Source: Buddleja alternifolia
Lineage: Eukaryota; Streptophyta; Magnoliopsida; Lamiales; Scrophulariaceae
Direction: 5' to 3'
NCBI GenBank assembly: GCA_019426215.1
Contig: CM033400.1
Coordinates: 25,466,568-25,530,567 of the forward strand
Length of the DNA stretch: 64,000 nt
In this document: in pieces, positions 1 through 11,428 of the stretch
How the letters are laid out: each line of letters starts with the position of its first letter
Numbering within the stretch: position 1 is the first letter of the stretch
Position numbers and translations under genes: made by a program
The notes under the pieces: generated by a model
Seen by the model: only the letters and a program-made list of their open reading frames with translations
The model's database searches: none
Told to the model about the DNA's origin: nothing

Positions 1-2855
1 ATGTTGAGGGTCTTAAGCATAATTTGTTGAGAATTAGTCAATTTTGTGATAAAGGCTTTGATGTTAAATTTTCAAGCGACTTCTGCTATGTCAACGACGC
101 TAAGATTAAGTCTACTAAATTAAGAGGAAAAAGAACAAATAATGTGTATTTAGTGGATTGGGATTCTACATTTGATAACAACCCCACATGATTTGTTGCT
201 AAAAGTCAAAATGAATTGGGTTGGTTATGGCATAGAAAAATGAATCACCTCAACTTTTAAGGCAATGTCTCAGTTAATATCGCTAAATCTTGTAGAGGGA
301 TTACCTAAGGGTTCCTTTCAAAAGAATCGCTTATGTGATGCATGTCAAATGGGTAAACAAGTTAAATCATCTTTTAAGAAGAGACCATGTCTATCTAGTT
401 CTAGAGTTCTTGAACTATTGCATTTAGATTTGTTTGGTCCTATTCAAATCATGAGTGTTAGTGGTAAAAAGTACTCGCTAGTAATAGTTGATGATTTTTC
501 TCGCTATACATGGGTAGAATTTCTAGCAACCAAAGATGAAACTAGTGTCAAGCTTACAGCGCTAATCCGTCAACTGCAAAATTCAAAAGATCTAAAGGTG
601 ACGAGAATTAGAAGCGATAGAGGAACTGAATTTACTAACCAATTTGTTGAGAAATTTTGTACAGATTTTGGAATACTTCATGAGTATTCTGCTCCGAGAA
701 CACCTCAACAAAATGGAGTTGCTGAGCGACGGAACAAAACACTTAAAGAAGCCGCTAGGACAATGCTTGCAGAATCTAAGCTGCCTCAAAGACTTTGGGC
801 CGAAGCCATCAACACCGCTTGCTACACTCAGAACCGGTGCATGATCAACAAGCAACAGAAGAAGACTCCATATGAGTTGTGGAAGGGACGTAAGCCTAAT
901 GTTTCATATTTTCATATATTTGGTTCAAAATGTTTCATTCATAATAATGGATCCCTTAGCCTAAAGACTTTTGATCCTAAAGCGGATGAGGGAATCTTTC
1001 TGGGCTATGCCAAGAATGGAAAGATTTTTCGAGATCAAATCCAAGGTTGAAGAATCCATTCATGTGGTGTTTGATGATGCTAACTAACAATGGAAAGATA
1101 ATGATCATCAAGAGCAAATTGGAACTGTGAAAATGAAGCGACTGCACAATAGACAAATATGGATCAAGCGATTGATAACGAAGAGTCTCTCAACCCTTTC
1201 CAACCAGACCGTAAATGGCTTAGAGACCATCCACCAGATCTAGTAATTGGAGATATGGAAGCACCTTTTAGAACTAGATCAGCTACAATTAATGAGGCCA
1301 TGTTCGCAAGTTCCTTATCTCAAATGGAACCAAAGAAAGTGGATGAAGCGCTTAGTGATTCAAGTTGGATTGAACTGATGCAAGAAGAGCTTAACCAATT
1401 TGAGAGAAGCAAGGTTTGGATGCTAGTACCAAGACCAACTCACCAAGGAGTTATTGGGACTAGATGGGTGTTTAGGAACAAGATGGATGAAGATGGCATT
1501 GTCATAAGAAACAAAGCCAGATTAGTCCCTCAGGGTTATTGTCAAGAAGAGGGTATTGATTTTGATGAGACGTATGCCCAGTAGCCCGTCTTGAAGCAAT
1601 TAGGATGTTCCTAGCGTTTGCTAATTTCTACAAATTCACGGTGTACCAAATGGACGTGAAGAGTGCTTTCATGAATGGTAAACTCCAAGAAGAAGTCTAT
1701 GTGGAGCAACCACCAGGATTCATCAACAACCATGGCAAAAGTATGGTCTACAAATTGGATAAGGCACTCTATGGCCTTAAACAAGCACCAAGAGCATGGT
1801 ATGACACTCTCTCTATCTTCCTTATAGGTAAAGGCTTTTCAAAATGCAGCGTTGACACAGCGTTATTTAAAATTACCCATAATGAAGATATTCTCTTAGT
1901 CCAAATTTATGTTGATGATATTATATTTGGTTTTACAAATAAGCGATTGTGTGAGAAATTTTCGAAAATGATGCAAGATCAATTTGAAATGAGCATGATG
2001 GGTGAATTAACTTTCTCCTTAGGATTACAAGTTAAACAACTCCCTAATGAAATATTTATAAACCAAGTTAAATATACAAAGGACATGATTAAGAAATTTA
2101 GTGTGGAAAATGCATCATCTTGAAAAATTCCAATGAGCCAAATGCTTAAGTTAGATAAAGATGAAAGTGGGAAGAAAATTGATATCACTAACTATAGAGG
2201 TATCATTGGATCACTTCTTTATCTTACCACAAGTAGACCGGATATTATGTTTTCGGTATGCATGTGTGCACGCTTTCAAGCTGATCCTAGAGAATCACAC
2301 TTAAATGCTGCCAAGAGAATCCTTAAATACCTAAAAGGCACACAAAATGTGGGCTTATGGTATCCACGGGACTCTCCTTTTGAACTAATTGGTTATTCAG
2401 ACGCAGATTTTGCAGGATGCAAAATAGATAGAAAAAGTACTAGTGGTACATGTCAATTTCTAGGTGATAGACTAGTTTTGTCGCATAGTAAGAAACAACA
2501 ATCCATAGCGACTTCTACCGCTGATGCAGAATATGTAGCCGCTGGGAGCTGTTGTGCACAAATTCTTTGGATGAGGCAACAACTTAGAGACTATGGAATC
2601 ATCCTAGGACCTACCCCAATCCATTGTGATAACCAAAACGCTTTAGCTATGACCCAAAATCCTTTCCTTCATTCTAGAACTAAACACATTGACATTAGAT
2701 ACCATTTCTTGCGTGACCATGTTCAAAAGAAAGATATCTACATGTACTTCATTGGAACTGACAAACAATTGGCAGATGTCTTCACCAAAGCGCTCAACGA
2801 ACAACGCTTTCTCACTTTGAGAAGTGAATTAGGTATGATTGATTTAAACGCTTAA
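1..2855 (+). pseudogene. Degenerate copia pol of element A (integrase, RT, RNase H)
   Basis: Remains of a copia Pol polyprotein. Positions 1-260 encode the end of protease and the zinc-binding pre-integrase region (WLWHRKMNHLNF). The reading 265-1,050 holds the integrase core with its acidic triad visible at residues 55 (HLDLFG), 118 (RSDRG) and 154 (GVAERR), the last two 36 apart as expected. RT follows (MDVKSAF near 1,653; YVDD near 1,910), then RNase H (SDADFAG, STADAEY, DVFTKAL). Breaks against copies F and D: TGA at 189-191, one extra T near 253-257, about 11 nt lost near 1,032, a deletion of the integrase-RT linker near 1,080-1,150, one base lost near 1,580, and TGA at 2,121-2,123. It cannot make a working polyprotein. 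Confidence 0.9.
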
Positions 2856-3733
2856 ATCATAAAGCATCATATTTAATAGGCATAGAATTTAGGGGGAATC
2901 CACCGTATGTTTATGTCTAAAGCGTTTTGACAAAAATCTGAAATAAGTCATCAATTTTAGAGGGAACTTTAAAATTGTACTTATAACAATTTATAAGCGA
3001 CTGTAATCAAAAATCATTTTAAAAATATATGCACTGATCACTAGCACTTATCTTCATGCATGACAAAGTCAATCTCTAAATAAAAATGTCATTTATAAAT
3101 TCAAGCGATTGATTTTATCTGAAACTTTACAAAATTAAATTTTGTTCTCCAAAGGTCTTAAGCGTTAAAGAGATTCCCACGTTAACGCTAAGAAAATTAT
3201 TTTAAAAATTCATGCATAGTTTTCATCGTTAATGAAACGTGTGGATAAGTACAAAAGATTAGATTTGATAACTACTCACACGTGTCTATCAAATCAAATT
3301 GACGGTTATTGACCTTTATCTAAAATCGAGACAGTTCAGGTCTGCACGGGTCTGATTACGTGTCAGTGTACTATCAGGCGCGTGTACTTCACGCTGAAAA
3401 TTTCAAATCTTTTCAAACGTTTTTCAATTAATTTGGTAACTGCAGATCCCAAAATTTCGCTCTTTTTGGTAACTTATAAACTATTTTACCGCACTTTTTG
3501 CATCCATATTTTTCTCAAAACGTATCAGATTTGACTCCTTTCAAAATTCAAACTCTTTGACTGTCCACGTGTCAAAATCTTAGCCATTGAGAAGTTACTT
3601 TTTGTCTCTATTTAACCCCTTCAAGATTTTTACAGTCAGACTTTATCACTTTTTCAAATTCTCTCTACTGTAAAGATCTTTATCTCTCTCAAGGCAAATA
3701 CTTCTCTCTCTCAAAAAACTCAAACTTTCAGCA
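2856..3733 (+). other. Post-pol spacer of element A
   Basis: About 880 bp without a gene, between RNase H and the third ORF. It is alignable with the same interval in D (37,759-38,553), E (28,231-28,661) and G (62,923-63,771). Two purine-rich motifs stand out (2,887-2,900, ATTTAGGGGGAATC, and 2,954-2,967, ATTTTAGAGGGAAC). The right end holds a TATA-like TATTTAA (3,609-3,615) and a CT-rich stretch rich in CTCTC just before the third-ORF ATG. Its conservation in otherwise decayed copies suggests a role, perhaps second priming or an internal promoter; that is inference. Confidence 0.6.
3609..3733 (+). promoter_or_regulatory. Candidate internal promoter and CT-rich leader for the third ORF (A)
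   Basis: TATTTAA at 3,609-3,615 is followed by a leader with repeated CTCTCT runs and then ATG at 3,734. D and G show the same layout with a better box (TATATAT 265-270 bp before the ATG) and the same CT-rich leader. CT-rich 5' leaders are common in plant transcripts. No transcript evidence is available here. Confidence 0.35.
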
Positions 3734-5644
3734 ATGGCACCCAAAGCTTCAATATCTTCCAAATCATCCAAGTCTGCTACCGAAAAAACTTCCCGTGCTG
3801 AAAAACCAGTCACGGTTAATGCCGGATTTCTGATTAACTGGGACTACCTGTTTGATAACCAGAACTTTCCTCTTCGAACGATTCTTCCACTCGTTCAAGA
3901 ATTTGGTATGAGAGATATGATCACTACTATTTTCAACTACTTTGAAGACGAACCTCTCTACTTTTTCAACAATGCCCAGATTTCTGAAGACGGAAATTCC
4001 ATATCCTGCGTCTTCCCTTTTGCTAAAGAGACTTTTGTTCTTACTCCTTCCTTAATTTCTTCATTGTTGGTTCTACCCAATGATGGTACTGAGGTGGAAC
4101 AAGTCACTCTCGGAGATGCTACAAAAGTCTGGGAATTGGTCAAGAAAGAAGATGTTGATACTGCGTACGAGCCGAACTTCAAGAAGAACGATATGAAGGT
4201 GGAATACGTTATTCTCGCGGATATATGCTCAAAAATGATCGAATGCAGAAAAGGGACATTCGATCAAGTTATAAATATACAGTACAAGATGATGGTGTCC
4301 ATTCTGACCAAATTAAAGGTAAATTGGTCTCTCTACGTTTTTAATCGCTTCAAAGCAACGATGGCCAAGTCGGTGAATCCCAAGCCTTATGGGATTGTGC
4401 TAAGTCGTATTCTTAGCGCTTGCTGTTATACAAAGATAGGTGGTGCAGCTGTTCCAAAAGAAGAGCGTGGGCGACTTCTTGCTTTAGGATTTTTTCGTAG
4501 TGATGATGAAGATCAAGCGTCTTCCTCTTCGTCATCATCCTCTTCATCTGAAGAAGAAGTGGTGGTCAAGCCACCTAAGAGAAAGATAGTTCTCAAAGTC
4601 GCTGAGCCATCCAAGCCAGCAAAGAAACAAAAGCCTGAACCCAGGAAGAAGTAGACGGAGCCCAAAAAGAAGCAAAAGATTCCTTCTCCTTCTCCCTCTC
4701 CTAAATCTCCATCGCCTCCTCTAGCGTTTATCTTTTCCGTTCCCGAGGAAGAAGAAGAAGTATCGCTTGCATGAAGACGTACTCCTCTTTCTACTCCCGC
4801 AGCATCCTCTAGCGCTTCAGCGAAACCAGTGCTTAAAGAGTCAATAAGCGTTCCTCCTTCTGACGCTGTTCCCGAAATCAGCTCAGCTCCTCAAGTCGCT
4901 ACTCAATCTGAGAGGCTTTCCAGTGTTCAGAGTAAGTATTTTCTAAGCAAATTAGTTTATCCTTTCCTCGTTAATTTCTAATGCTAGGATAAAAACTCTT
5001 TCGACACAATGTGAAGCAGATATTCAATATGTTCTCAACACTCTGAAGAATTAGATATTCCCATTCGTGCTGATCCTATAACTTCTTTTCTCGACTTAGA
5101 TCCAGAAGAAGTTCTCCCAGAGCCTGAGGAACCTGTCCAAGAAACAGATCAAGCGACTGAAATAGTCGATGATATTCCTTAGGGTAAGCAATTTAGTCTT
5201 TTCTTTTCTAAATTTCTACTTAGTGAAAATTTTGCTTGCTTTTCTCAATCGCTTACATGTATCAGCTCAAGATGTACCTTAAGAGGCACCAATCGCTGAT
5301 ACCCCTCTTTCATCCGAGATTCCAGTTGAAGTCGATGTGGATATGGCAACTGTTGTGGATATTGCTAAGGAAGCATCTCAAGGCCTTCCTGACGCTGAAA
5401 CCTCATCAGCTAGTGAAGCGACTTTAAATGTTGAGCGGTCGATAGAAGTGGCCCCCATCCCAACAGAAGCGATTGCCATTGTTGCTACGCTAACGGGACC
5501 TCCTCCTCGTGTCATCGATTTCTTCCCGCGCGGATATACTCCAGATGTTGAATTCTATTATGCCGCCAGAGAACGAGACACTCAAACGCTTGACGAGTTG
5601 GAAATACAATTTCAAACAACTCTCCATCGGCCCGATATGTCCAA
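3734..5644 (+). pseudogene. Third ORF of element A, 5' part
   Basis: Opens with MAPKASISSK and reads 306 codons to TAG at 4,652-4,654; the same frame then continues (rich in Lys, Pro, Ser) to TGA near 4,770. Residues about 30-235 align with the start of the G and D third ORFs (GFLINWDYLF / GLVVDWKFLY; ADICSKMIECRKGTFD / ADFCSKIIECRVGTFD; KPYG.VLS). The tail has an acidic Ser run and basic Pro/Lys repeats that look disordered. Later pieces read in other frames (5,337-5,660), separated by sequences that look like introns (GTAAGT near 4,932; GGTAAGC near 5,183 with TATCAG near 5,263). No signal peptide or membrane segment is seen. The N-terminal pattern recalls the 'putative plant transposon protein' domain, an unchecked impression. 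Function unknown. Confidence 0.7.
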
Positions 5645-7441
5645 TGACACGACAAAATCCTAGCAAGAGAACTAAGTCGCGTAAGTAGTAAAGTGGATTT
5701 CTAAGTCCAGAGTTATCGTATCCGCAGGGACAACTATAATCTAAGTACCGAGACTACTATATTACTCCATTCTAAGTTAAATCGGTCGATAAAAGGTTGA
5801 TTAACTAATTAATAAATACTAGAAAATAAACTAAGGCAACGTCACACCAAATAAAGGGAGGAATCAATAGAGAGAAGCGATCAAGGCACATGGTTCAACC
5901 AATTATGCATTTCGATTGTGATTTAGGTTCTATTTGATTATTAGATTGATTTAGCTAAGGCGAAATTCCCTAACGTACGTACCACCCAATCTCTTGGCAT
6001 AGCAACCCTACCCTTGGTAACAATTTCCTATATATCTCTATATGAAAACCCGATTAACGAGGATGCATTTAAGGTCTAGGAATTCCACACGTGAATGGAA
6101 AGCCACCTAAAGAAACCGAGTCTATCTCTAGTCGGTTTAACTATAGGGTATTCAATGTTTATATCTTCCCTAGGTTATTATCTCTCGATCTCTAACCTAG
6201 GCATTTTATCAAACACTTGGTGATCAAGCAAATGTAGCATTGAGATCAAATATTGAATACATGGCTAAAACCAAAATTAATCCAATAAACACCAACAAAT
6301 CAACAATCAAAATAACATAAATGGTCTATCCATGGCCTCAATCAAACAAGTTTAGCTCATATTCATGTCAAAAGTGCAAATATAAATCATACAAGTCATA
6401 GGAGATTTGAACAAATTCAAGAAACAAATATGTAAAAACTCCCTAATTCTTGTAGAGATGTGGATTCCTTGTTGAATTCTCCATGTTTTGACCTTCAATC
6501 TTCTCTTCTAAGCTCCCTCTCTCTCTATTTTCGTGTGGCAGCTGCTATCCAAGGTGAGTTAGGGTAAAAAATGGCTAAAAGGGGTATTTATAGACCAACC
6601 CGCTGCCTCGAACGCCGTGGCGTTCGCTTGTTGAACGCCGCGGCGTTGGCTACTGCATGTGAACGCCACGGCGTTCGTGGATGAATGCCTCGGCGTTCGT
6701 CCCCTGCTGCTCCAGCCAGTTTTGGTAAACTTCGCATAACTTTCTCTACCGATGTCAGAATACACTAATTCAAGATGCTGTAGAATCCTAAAACAAATAT
6801 CTACAACTATCAAGAAGACACTAGGGCCTAAATCAAACGTTAAAGATGACAAAAGTGTCTCACGTGAACGCCGCGGCGTTCGTGGATGAATGCCTCGGCG
6901 TTCGTCCCCTGCTGCTCCAGCCAGTTTTGGTAAACTTCGCATAACTTTCTCTACCGATGTCAGAATACACTAATTCAAGATGCTGTAGAATCCTAAAACA
7001 AATATCTACAACTATCAAGAAGACACTAGGGCCTAAATCAAACGTTAAAGATGACAAAAGTGTCTCACAAGTCACTGAATGAGAAAACTCCATCGTAAGA
7101 CGTCTCTTCCGATGACGTTTTCACCTCCTTCCCTACATATCTGATCTTTGTCTTCAACATAAGAAATGTACCTTTGCTCTTATACTTCCATTGGTATAAG
7201 AAGTGTGTAATTTGGACATGGGTAGAGAAATCTATTCCATAAACTCTAGCACTGCGCAGACAGTTTGTATCTTTATGCATGATTTACCCTCAATCCTTGT
7301 TCTTTTCCTCTAAATGTTATGTTATTCTATAAAATATGACAAAACAAGGGTCAAAGCATCATATGTGATCAAATTATCAAGGCAACAATCAAAACTAAGT
7401 CGATAAACGGGGGAAAACTAGTGTAAAAATAACATATATCA
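5645..7441 (-). mobile_element. Solo LTR of a gypsy-type retrotransposon inside the A third ORF
   Basis: A 1,797-bp block runs from TGACACGAC to CATATATCA, so on the minus strand it begins TGATATATG and ends GTGTCA. It is bounded by an exact 5-bp duplication TCCAA (5,640-5,644 and 7,442-7,446). Joining the flanks keeps the third ORF in frame across the site, which confirms the boundaries. It has no PBS, gag or pol and a TATTTATAG-type box in reverse near 6,586, so it is a solo LTR left by recombination. The GTGTCA end resembles that of H, which suggests an Athila/Tat-like source; the family is not proven. Confidence 0.85.
6661..7069. repeat. 205-bp tandem duplication with palindromic GAACGCC...GGCGTTC motif
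   Basis: The unit beginning GAACGCC(A/G)CGGCGTTC at 6,661 recurs at 6,866, a period of 205 bp, with very few differences; the second copy ends near 7,069 (GTGTCTCAC). Near the start of each unit lies the 16-bp palindrome GAACGCCGCGGCGTTC or a one-base variant; two more variants lie at about 6,607-6,645. It lies wholly within the solo LTR. Confidence 0.9.
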
Positions 7442-9742
7442 TCCAACTCTCACAAGTTTGCAGTTTTCGAGCGTATTGCCAATCTAGGACTATATAACTT
7501 GGAGCGTCTTCAATCACGCTTTGAGTACATTCGTCGTCCAGTTTTCAACAGAGCTGACTTTGATCTTTAGCGTTTCAATTCAAATGGTCGCTCGGACGAG
7601 TCCTTTTATCCTCAGCACCAAAGCAAGATTGTTTTCAAGAACCCCCACATGGGTGATTGGAACAAAGATCCAGATGAGGAAGATCTCAACAAGATAGGTT
7701 ATTCGGCTCTCCCCTCTGTTGTCAAGTCTCCCCAGAACGCTCTCTCTCCTAATCCACTTAAGTTATGGAAAGGTAAAGATCCGCTTGTTACGGAGCGCCC
7801 AAATCCGGTCAACTCGTGGGTAGAAGATGAGGCTCGTGAATATCTAGCCAGATTATGGGCTGATGATTATGATGAAGAAATAGAACGTTTTGAGAAGTTC
7901 CTTACCGCTAATAAAGAGCAAAACAAAGCAGACAAACTTGGAAAACGTTGGATGTTGAATACAGCCAGGTGGGCTGAAGAATTTGTTCTTCACTTTTACA
8001 CCATTGAAGAACTGATTAGATATCCTTTTTTGTTCGAATTCGGAATAGAGTACAGACGCCGAGGTTATGCAACCTTTCTGCTTCAACAGCGTCAGATTAT
8101 TGCAGGGAATGTTAGCGCTTTGCCACGATATAGACAACCAATCGAAAGCTACATTCGCCAACAACTTACCTTATACAGCCAAGGCGGATGCTACGTTTTG
8201 CATCCTCATGCAAGGTTTGTTGAACGAGTCTTTCCTGACCTAAATGAAGACGCTTCATCAAGTAAACAACCTCTTCTTCCAAGCCAGAGTCAGATTTGTG
8301 TGGATGTTTCGAATGAACACGCTGAGTTCGCTGAGTTCCACAAAGCAATGAGAGCAGTGTTTGAAAATGCCCAAGCGCTGGACATTAGTTTCAATCCCTT
8401 TTCCGGGTGTTATAACTTCAGAGGATATACTCTTCACCCCGTGCTCTTTAGTGAATCAAATATTCAAGTGGCCAATATGATCTCGCTGATTAGGCCAGTG
8501 GACCAAGAAGCAGCTCAAGCGCTCATGTCTTTGATTTTGGACTTTTTCAACTGTTATACTTCAGGGATTGCGTTACCGGAAGGTGTGCAACTTGCACTAA
8601 GTACCAAAGAGCGCAAAGATGCTATATTATTTATCCCGCAATCTAGCCTGATCAGTCCAAGGCATGTGATGGAAGCCCTTGGCCCCCTCTGGGTCATTGG
8701 TCTTAGAGAACCTTATCCCTCCATCCAAATTATAGAAAAAGAAAGTGCTCCTACTGAGGATGACGCTCAACTTCCAAATCCCTCTAGTGTCCGAGTGGTC
8801 GAGCCCCCAACAATTGCAGATCCTATCATGGATCAAGCGATTGAAGAAGTGCACGCTGAAATTGCTCAAGAGCCTGAAGAACCTTTTACCAGAGATACAT
8901 CCAAAGGTAAGGCTGCAATTTCAAGATCTTACGGACTTCTCCCGTCCCCAGAGCGTCCTTCCTCTGATTCGGATTCCGAGAGCTATTCAGAAGCCAGAGA
9001 CTTCAGACAGGCAGTTCGGAACTCACTTACCAGCATTGAGGGTTCCTGCTCCAAGATCTTTGAGGCTGCTGATAGACATATCTGCATAGTGTCGGATACG
9101 CGGAGTCGTGATATTGGAAATGTTGCAAACAAAAGCACTATTGCTATCATGCAAAGCATATCACCCCTTATCGCTGAGCTCTCATCTGAATTCAACCGTC
9201 ACTTAGCTCAGAGCGCATTGGCCGATACTGAAAGACACGCTTCATCCGATGCCGCCGCTTAGAGTGTCGCTCAACAAGTTGCTCTTCTCGTCGAAGATAA
9301 AGAAAAGTCCAAAGCAATTTCCAAGACAGATAATAAACAGTGGCGTTCATTGTTCGAAGAATTAGTAAGCATTAAGAAAATGCTATCCAAGAAAAGAAAG
9401 ACAAGATATTATCTCGGAAAGTACGCGCTTCCAGAGTTGGACCTGGAGTTCTTAGAAAGTATGGGATTTCTTGCCTATGTCGGACCGCTACAACGACCTA
9501 TCAATTGGAGACCGTCAAATGATCGACAAAGAGATATCTATCATGATTTAATTCGTGAACTTGATATTCCACCAAGGGACTGGACGGAAAGGTTGTTAGA
9601 GCTAAATGAAAGCGCCAGACTTCGTAGGCATGATTACGATGAAGTTCAACATACGACAATGATCAATATTGATCGTCTCTTGTTTGACATAGCGTTAGAA
9701 GCTCTACAAGGCGAAGAAAGAGAGAAGCGACAAAAAAAGTGA
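7442..9742 (+). pseudogene. Third ORF of element A, 3' part
   Basis: After the solo LTR the frame resumes (SHKFAVFERIANLG), meets TAG near 7,570, then is open at 7,649-9,262 for 537 codons and, past a TAG at 9,260-9,262, to TGA at 9,740-9,742. The open part aligns with G residues from about 620 on: an NPLxLWK motif, then acidic helices, then F-x-ELIxxPxLFxxG. The C-terminal half is rich in Glu, Ser and Asp and includes SSDSDSESYSE. After the TAG the protein similarity to G goes on (AQQVALL / AHQVSLL), so the stop may be read through or mark a further ORF. The end is basic (EEREKRQKK). No catalytic motif, signal peptide or membrane helix is recognised. Confidence 0.7.
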
Positions 9743-9960
9743 CTGGATTCCTTATTTTTTGATTTTCTTTCAGTGTAAAACATGTATGCTTTAATTCTTT
9801 CAATGAATGAATGTTTTAACGCTGAAACATCTTGTTGAAGCTAATCTAACTTTAGCTAACTTTACTAACTTTTCAAACTCTAACTTATATTCCTTTGGGC
9901 CTTTTCTTTTAAGTAACTCTTAAATTATAAAAGATTTATAAGAGTTAAAAGTCTTGACAT

Positions 9961-9978
9961 CATCAAAAAGGGGGAAAT
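9961..9978 (+). promoter_or_regulatory. Polypurine tract of element A
   Basis: CATCAAAAAGGGGGAAAT lies directly before the LTR start TGTTAGG, where a plus-strand primer is expected. The same tract precedes the LTR of X (30,280-30,297) and, reversed, the LTR of G (50,390-50,411). Confidence 0.85.
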
Positions 9979-11428
9979 TGTTAGGAAATTTCATGTTAGA
10001 TATTTTGATGATGACAAGATAGGATTCAATGTTAGAGCACAAATATAATGTAAGTTTATGTTTTCATAGATTGATGTATAAGCATTTGAAAGTTGTAATT
10101 TATTATAGGCTTGTAATTTTTAGAATTTAGACTAAGTTTTAGTGACTGAATCGCTAGTAGAATTCTAGGTGAGTCTATTAGAGAAGAAGTTGAAGACCAG
10201 CGTCTGAAGTTAACCAGAGATAAAGATTTGTTACTTAGCATCCGTCAAACGCTAAAGGATCTCATTTCAGGATTTATGAATCAAGCGCTCAAAGTACTTA
10301 AGCAACCGATGTCAGATTCACCTGAAATAAATCCTCAAGTCATGAAGGACTTAAATGCAATCATTCAATTGACATTTATTTCCAATGGGAATTAATTTCA
10401 AAATGTATTAAATGCCTGATAAGAGCATTAAATGTGATAAACTAATGTGACTTGTGGACAAGCCACCTTTTCACCCGTCCAATCGGTTTCAGCGAATTTT
10501 TAGGAATGTCAGACTTTAGGTAAACTCACGCGCTGCGTGAAAGGCACGCTCCTACATGTGTCCAATGGACAAATCCCAAGAAATTGCCTATAAATACCTT
10601 ACCCCGGCAAACCCTAAATACATACAATTTTTTTACAAGAGACAATTACGTACAGACACAAGAAAAACTTGCTGAAAAAAAAACGTAGAAACTCCATAGC
10701 CAAATCTTTCAAGCTTTTTATCTACATTCCAGACAGTCACAAATATCTTCCAAAGAAGAAATTCAAATTCCAACTAAGATATTTCAAGTTGTTTGATCTT
10801 TTCAAAAACAAACAAAACCCTAGTGACAAACCTCAACCTTTCATCTGAGTGAGAAAAGTTGTTGAACCCTTTCAGGCAGTATTCCTGAGTGAGAGAAGCT
10901 TGAAGAAGACGATCATCATTGGTGCTGAAGTCAGTGTGATCAAGGAGCCCAAGATCATTTTCACCTTTTACTATCTTGTAGAAGATTCTGTGTGATTCTT
11001 TGAAAATCAACCTAGTAAATTCCTCCGAGTGAAAAAGGAGAAGAAGGACGTAGCTGGGATTACACCACCCAGTGAACCTTATACATCTTGTGTTATTTAT
11101 CTTTATTGTCTTATTATTATTATAACATCATTTATCTTTGAAAGAGACAAGTTAAAGTGCAAAGCGATTAAATCAACTAAAAGAACGCTAAAACTCATTT
11201 CCGCTGTGCTAACCCTAATTAAGTGATCTAAGCGTTGCCCTACTTTGGTAAACTGCTAAAATCACTAAGTCTAAGTTAACTTTCCTGAAGCGTCTGACCC
11301 AAGCGCTCAGTTATCCAAGAGTTCAAACCTTTAAAGTGATACGAAATTTTTGAAGTCCTGAAAGACTTCAGGGTCTATTCAACCCCCCCGCCCTTCTAGA
11401 CCCTTTCGTATGCCACTTGGGACCACCA
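9979..11428 (+). repeat. 3' LTR of element A (about 1,450 bp)
   Basis: Begins TGTTAGGAAATTTCATG and ends GGGACCACCA, as in the F LTR (21,291-22,745), its closest relative here. A TATA box TATAAATA lies at 10,589-10,596. A short hairpin (TGAAGTC, loop, GACTTCA) is at 11,351-11,370, followed by a C run. Many CpGs sit in AGCG/CGCT context. Small ORFs inside (10,774-11,010 minus; 11,029-11,226 plus) are chance readings. Confidence 0.9.

Larger units (their letters stand above)
1..11428 (+). mobile_element. Element A: SIRE-like Ty1/copia retrotransposon, 3' part
   Basis: The window opens inside pol. In order: integrase, RT and RNase H remnants (1-2,855), a non-coding spacer (2,856-3,733), a long third ORF (3,734-9,742, split by a solo LTR), a polypurine tract and a 3' LTR (9,979-11,428). 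The order protease-integrase-RT-RNase H is that of Ty1/copia; a long ORF between RNase H and the 3' LTR is the known mark of the SIRE lineage. The DNA just right of the LTR is homologous to the middle of the B LTR, so A sits inside the left LTR of B. The expected 5-bp target duplication on the right is CACAC (11,429-11,433); its partner lies before the window. Confidence 0.85.
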
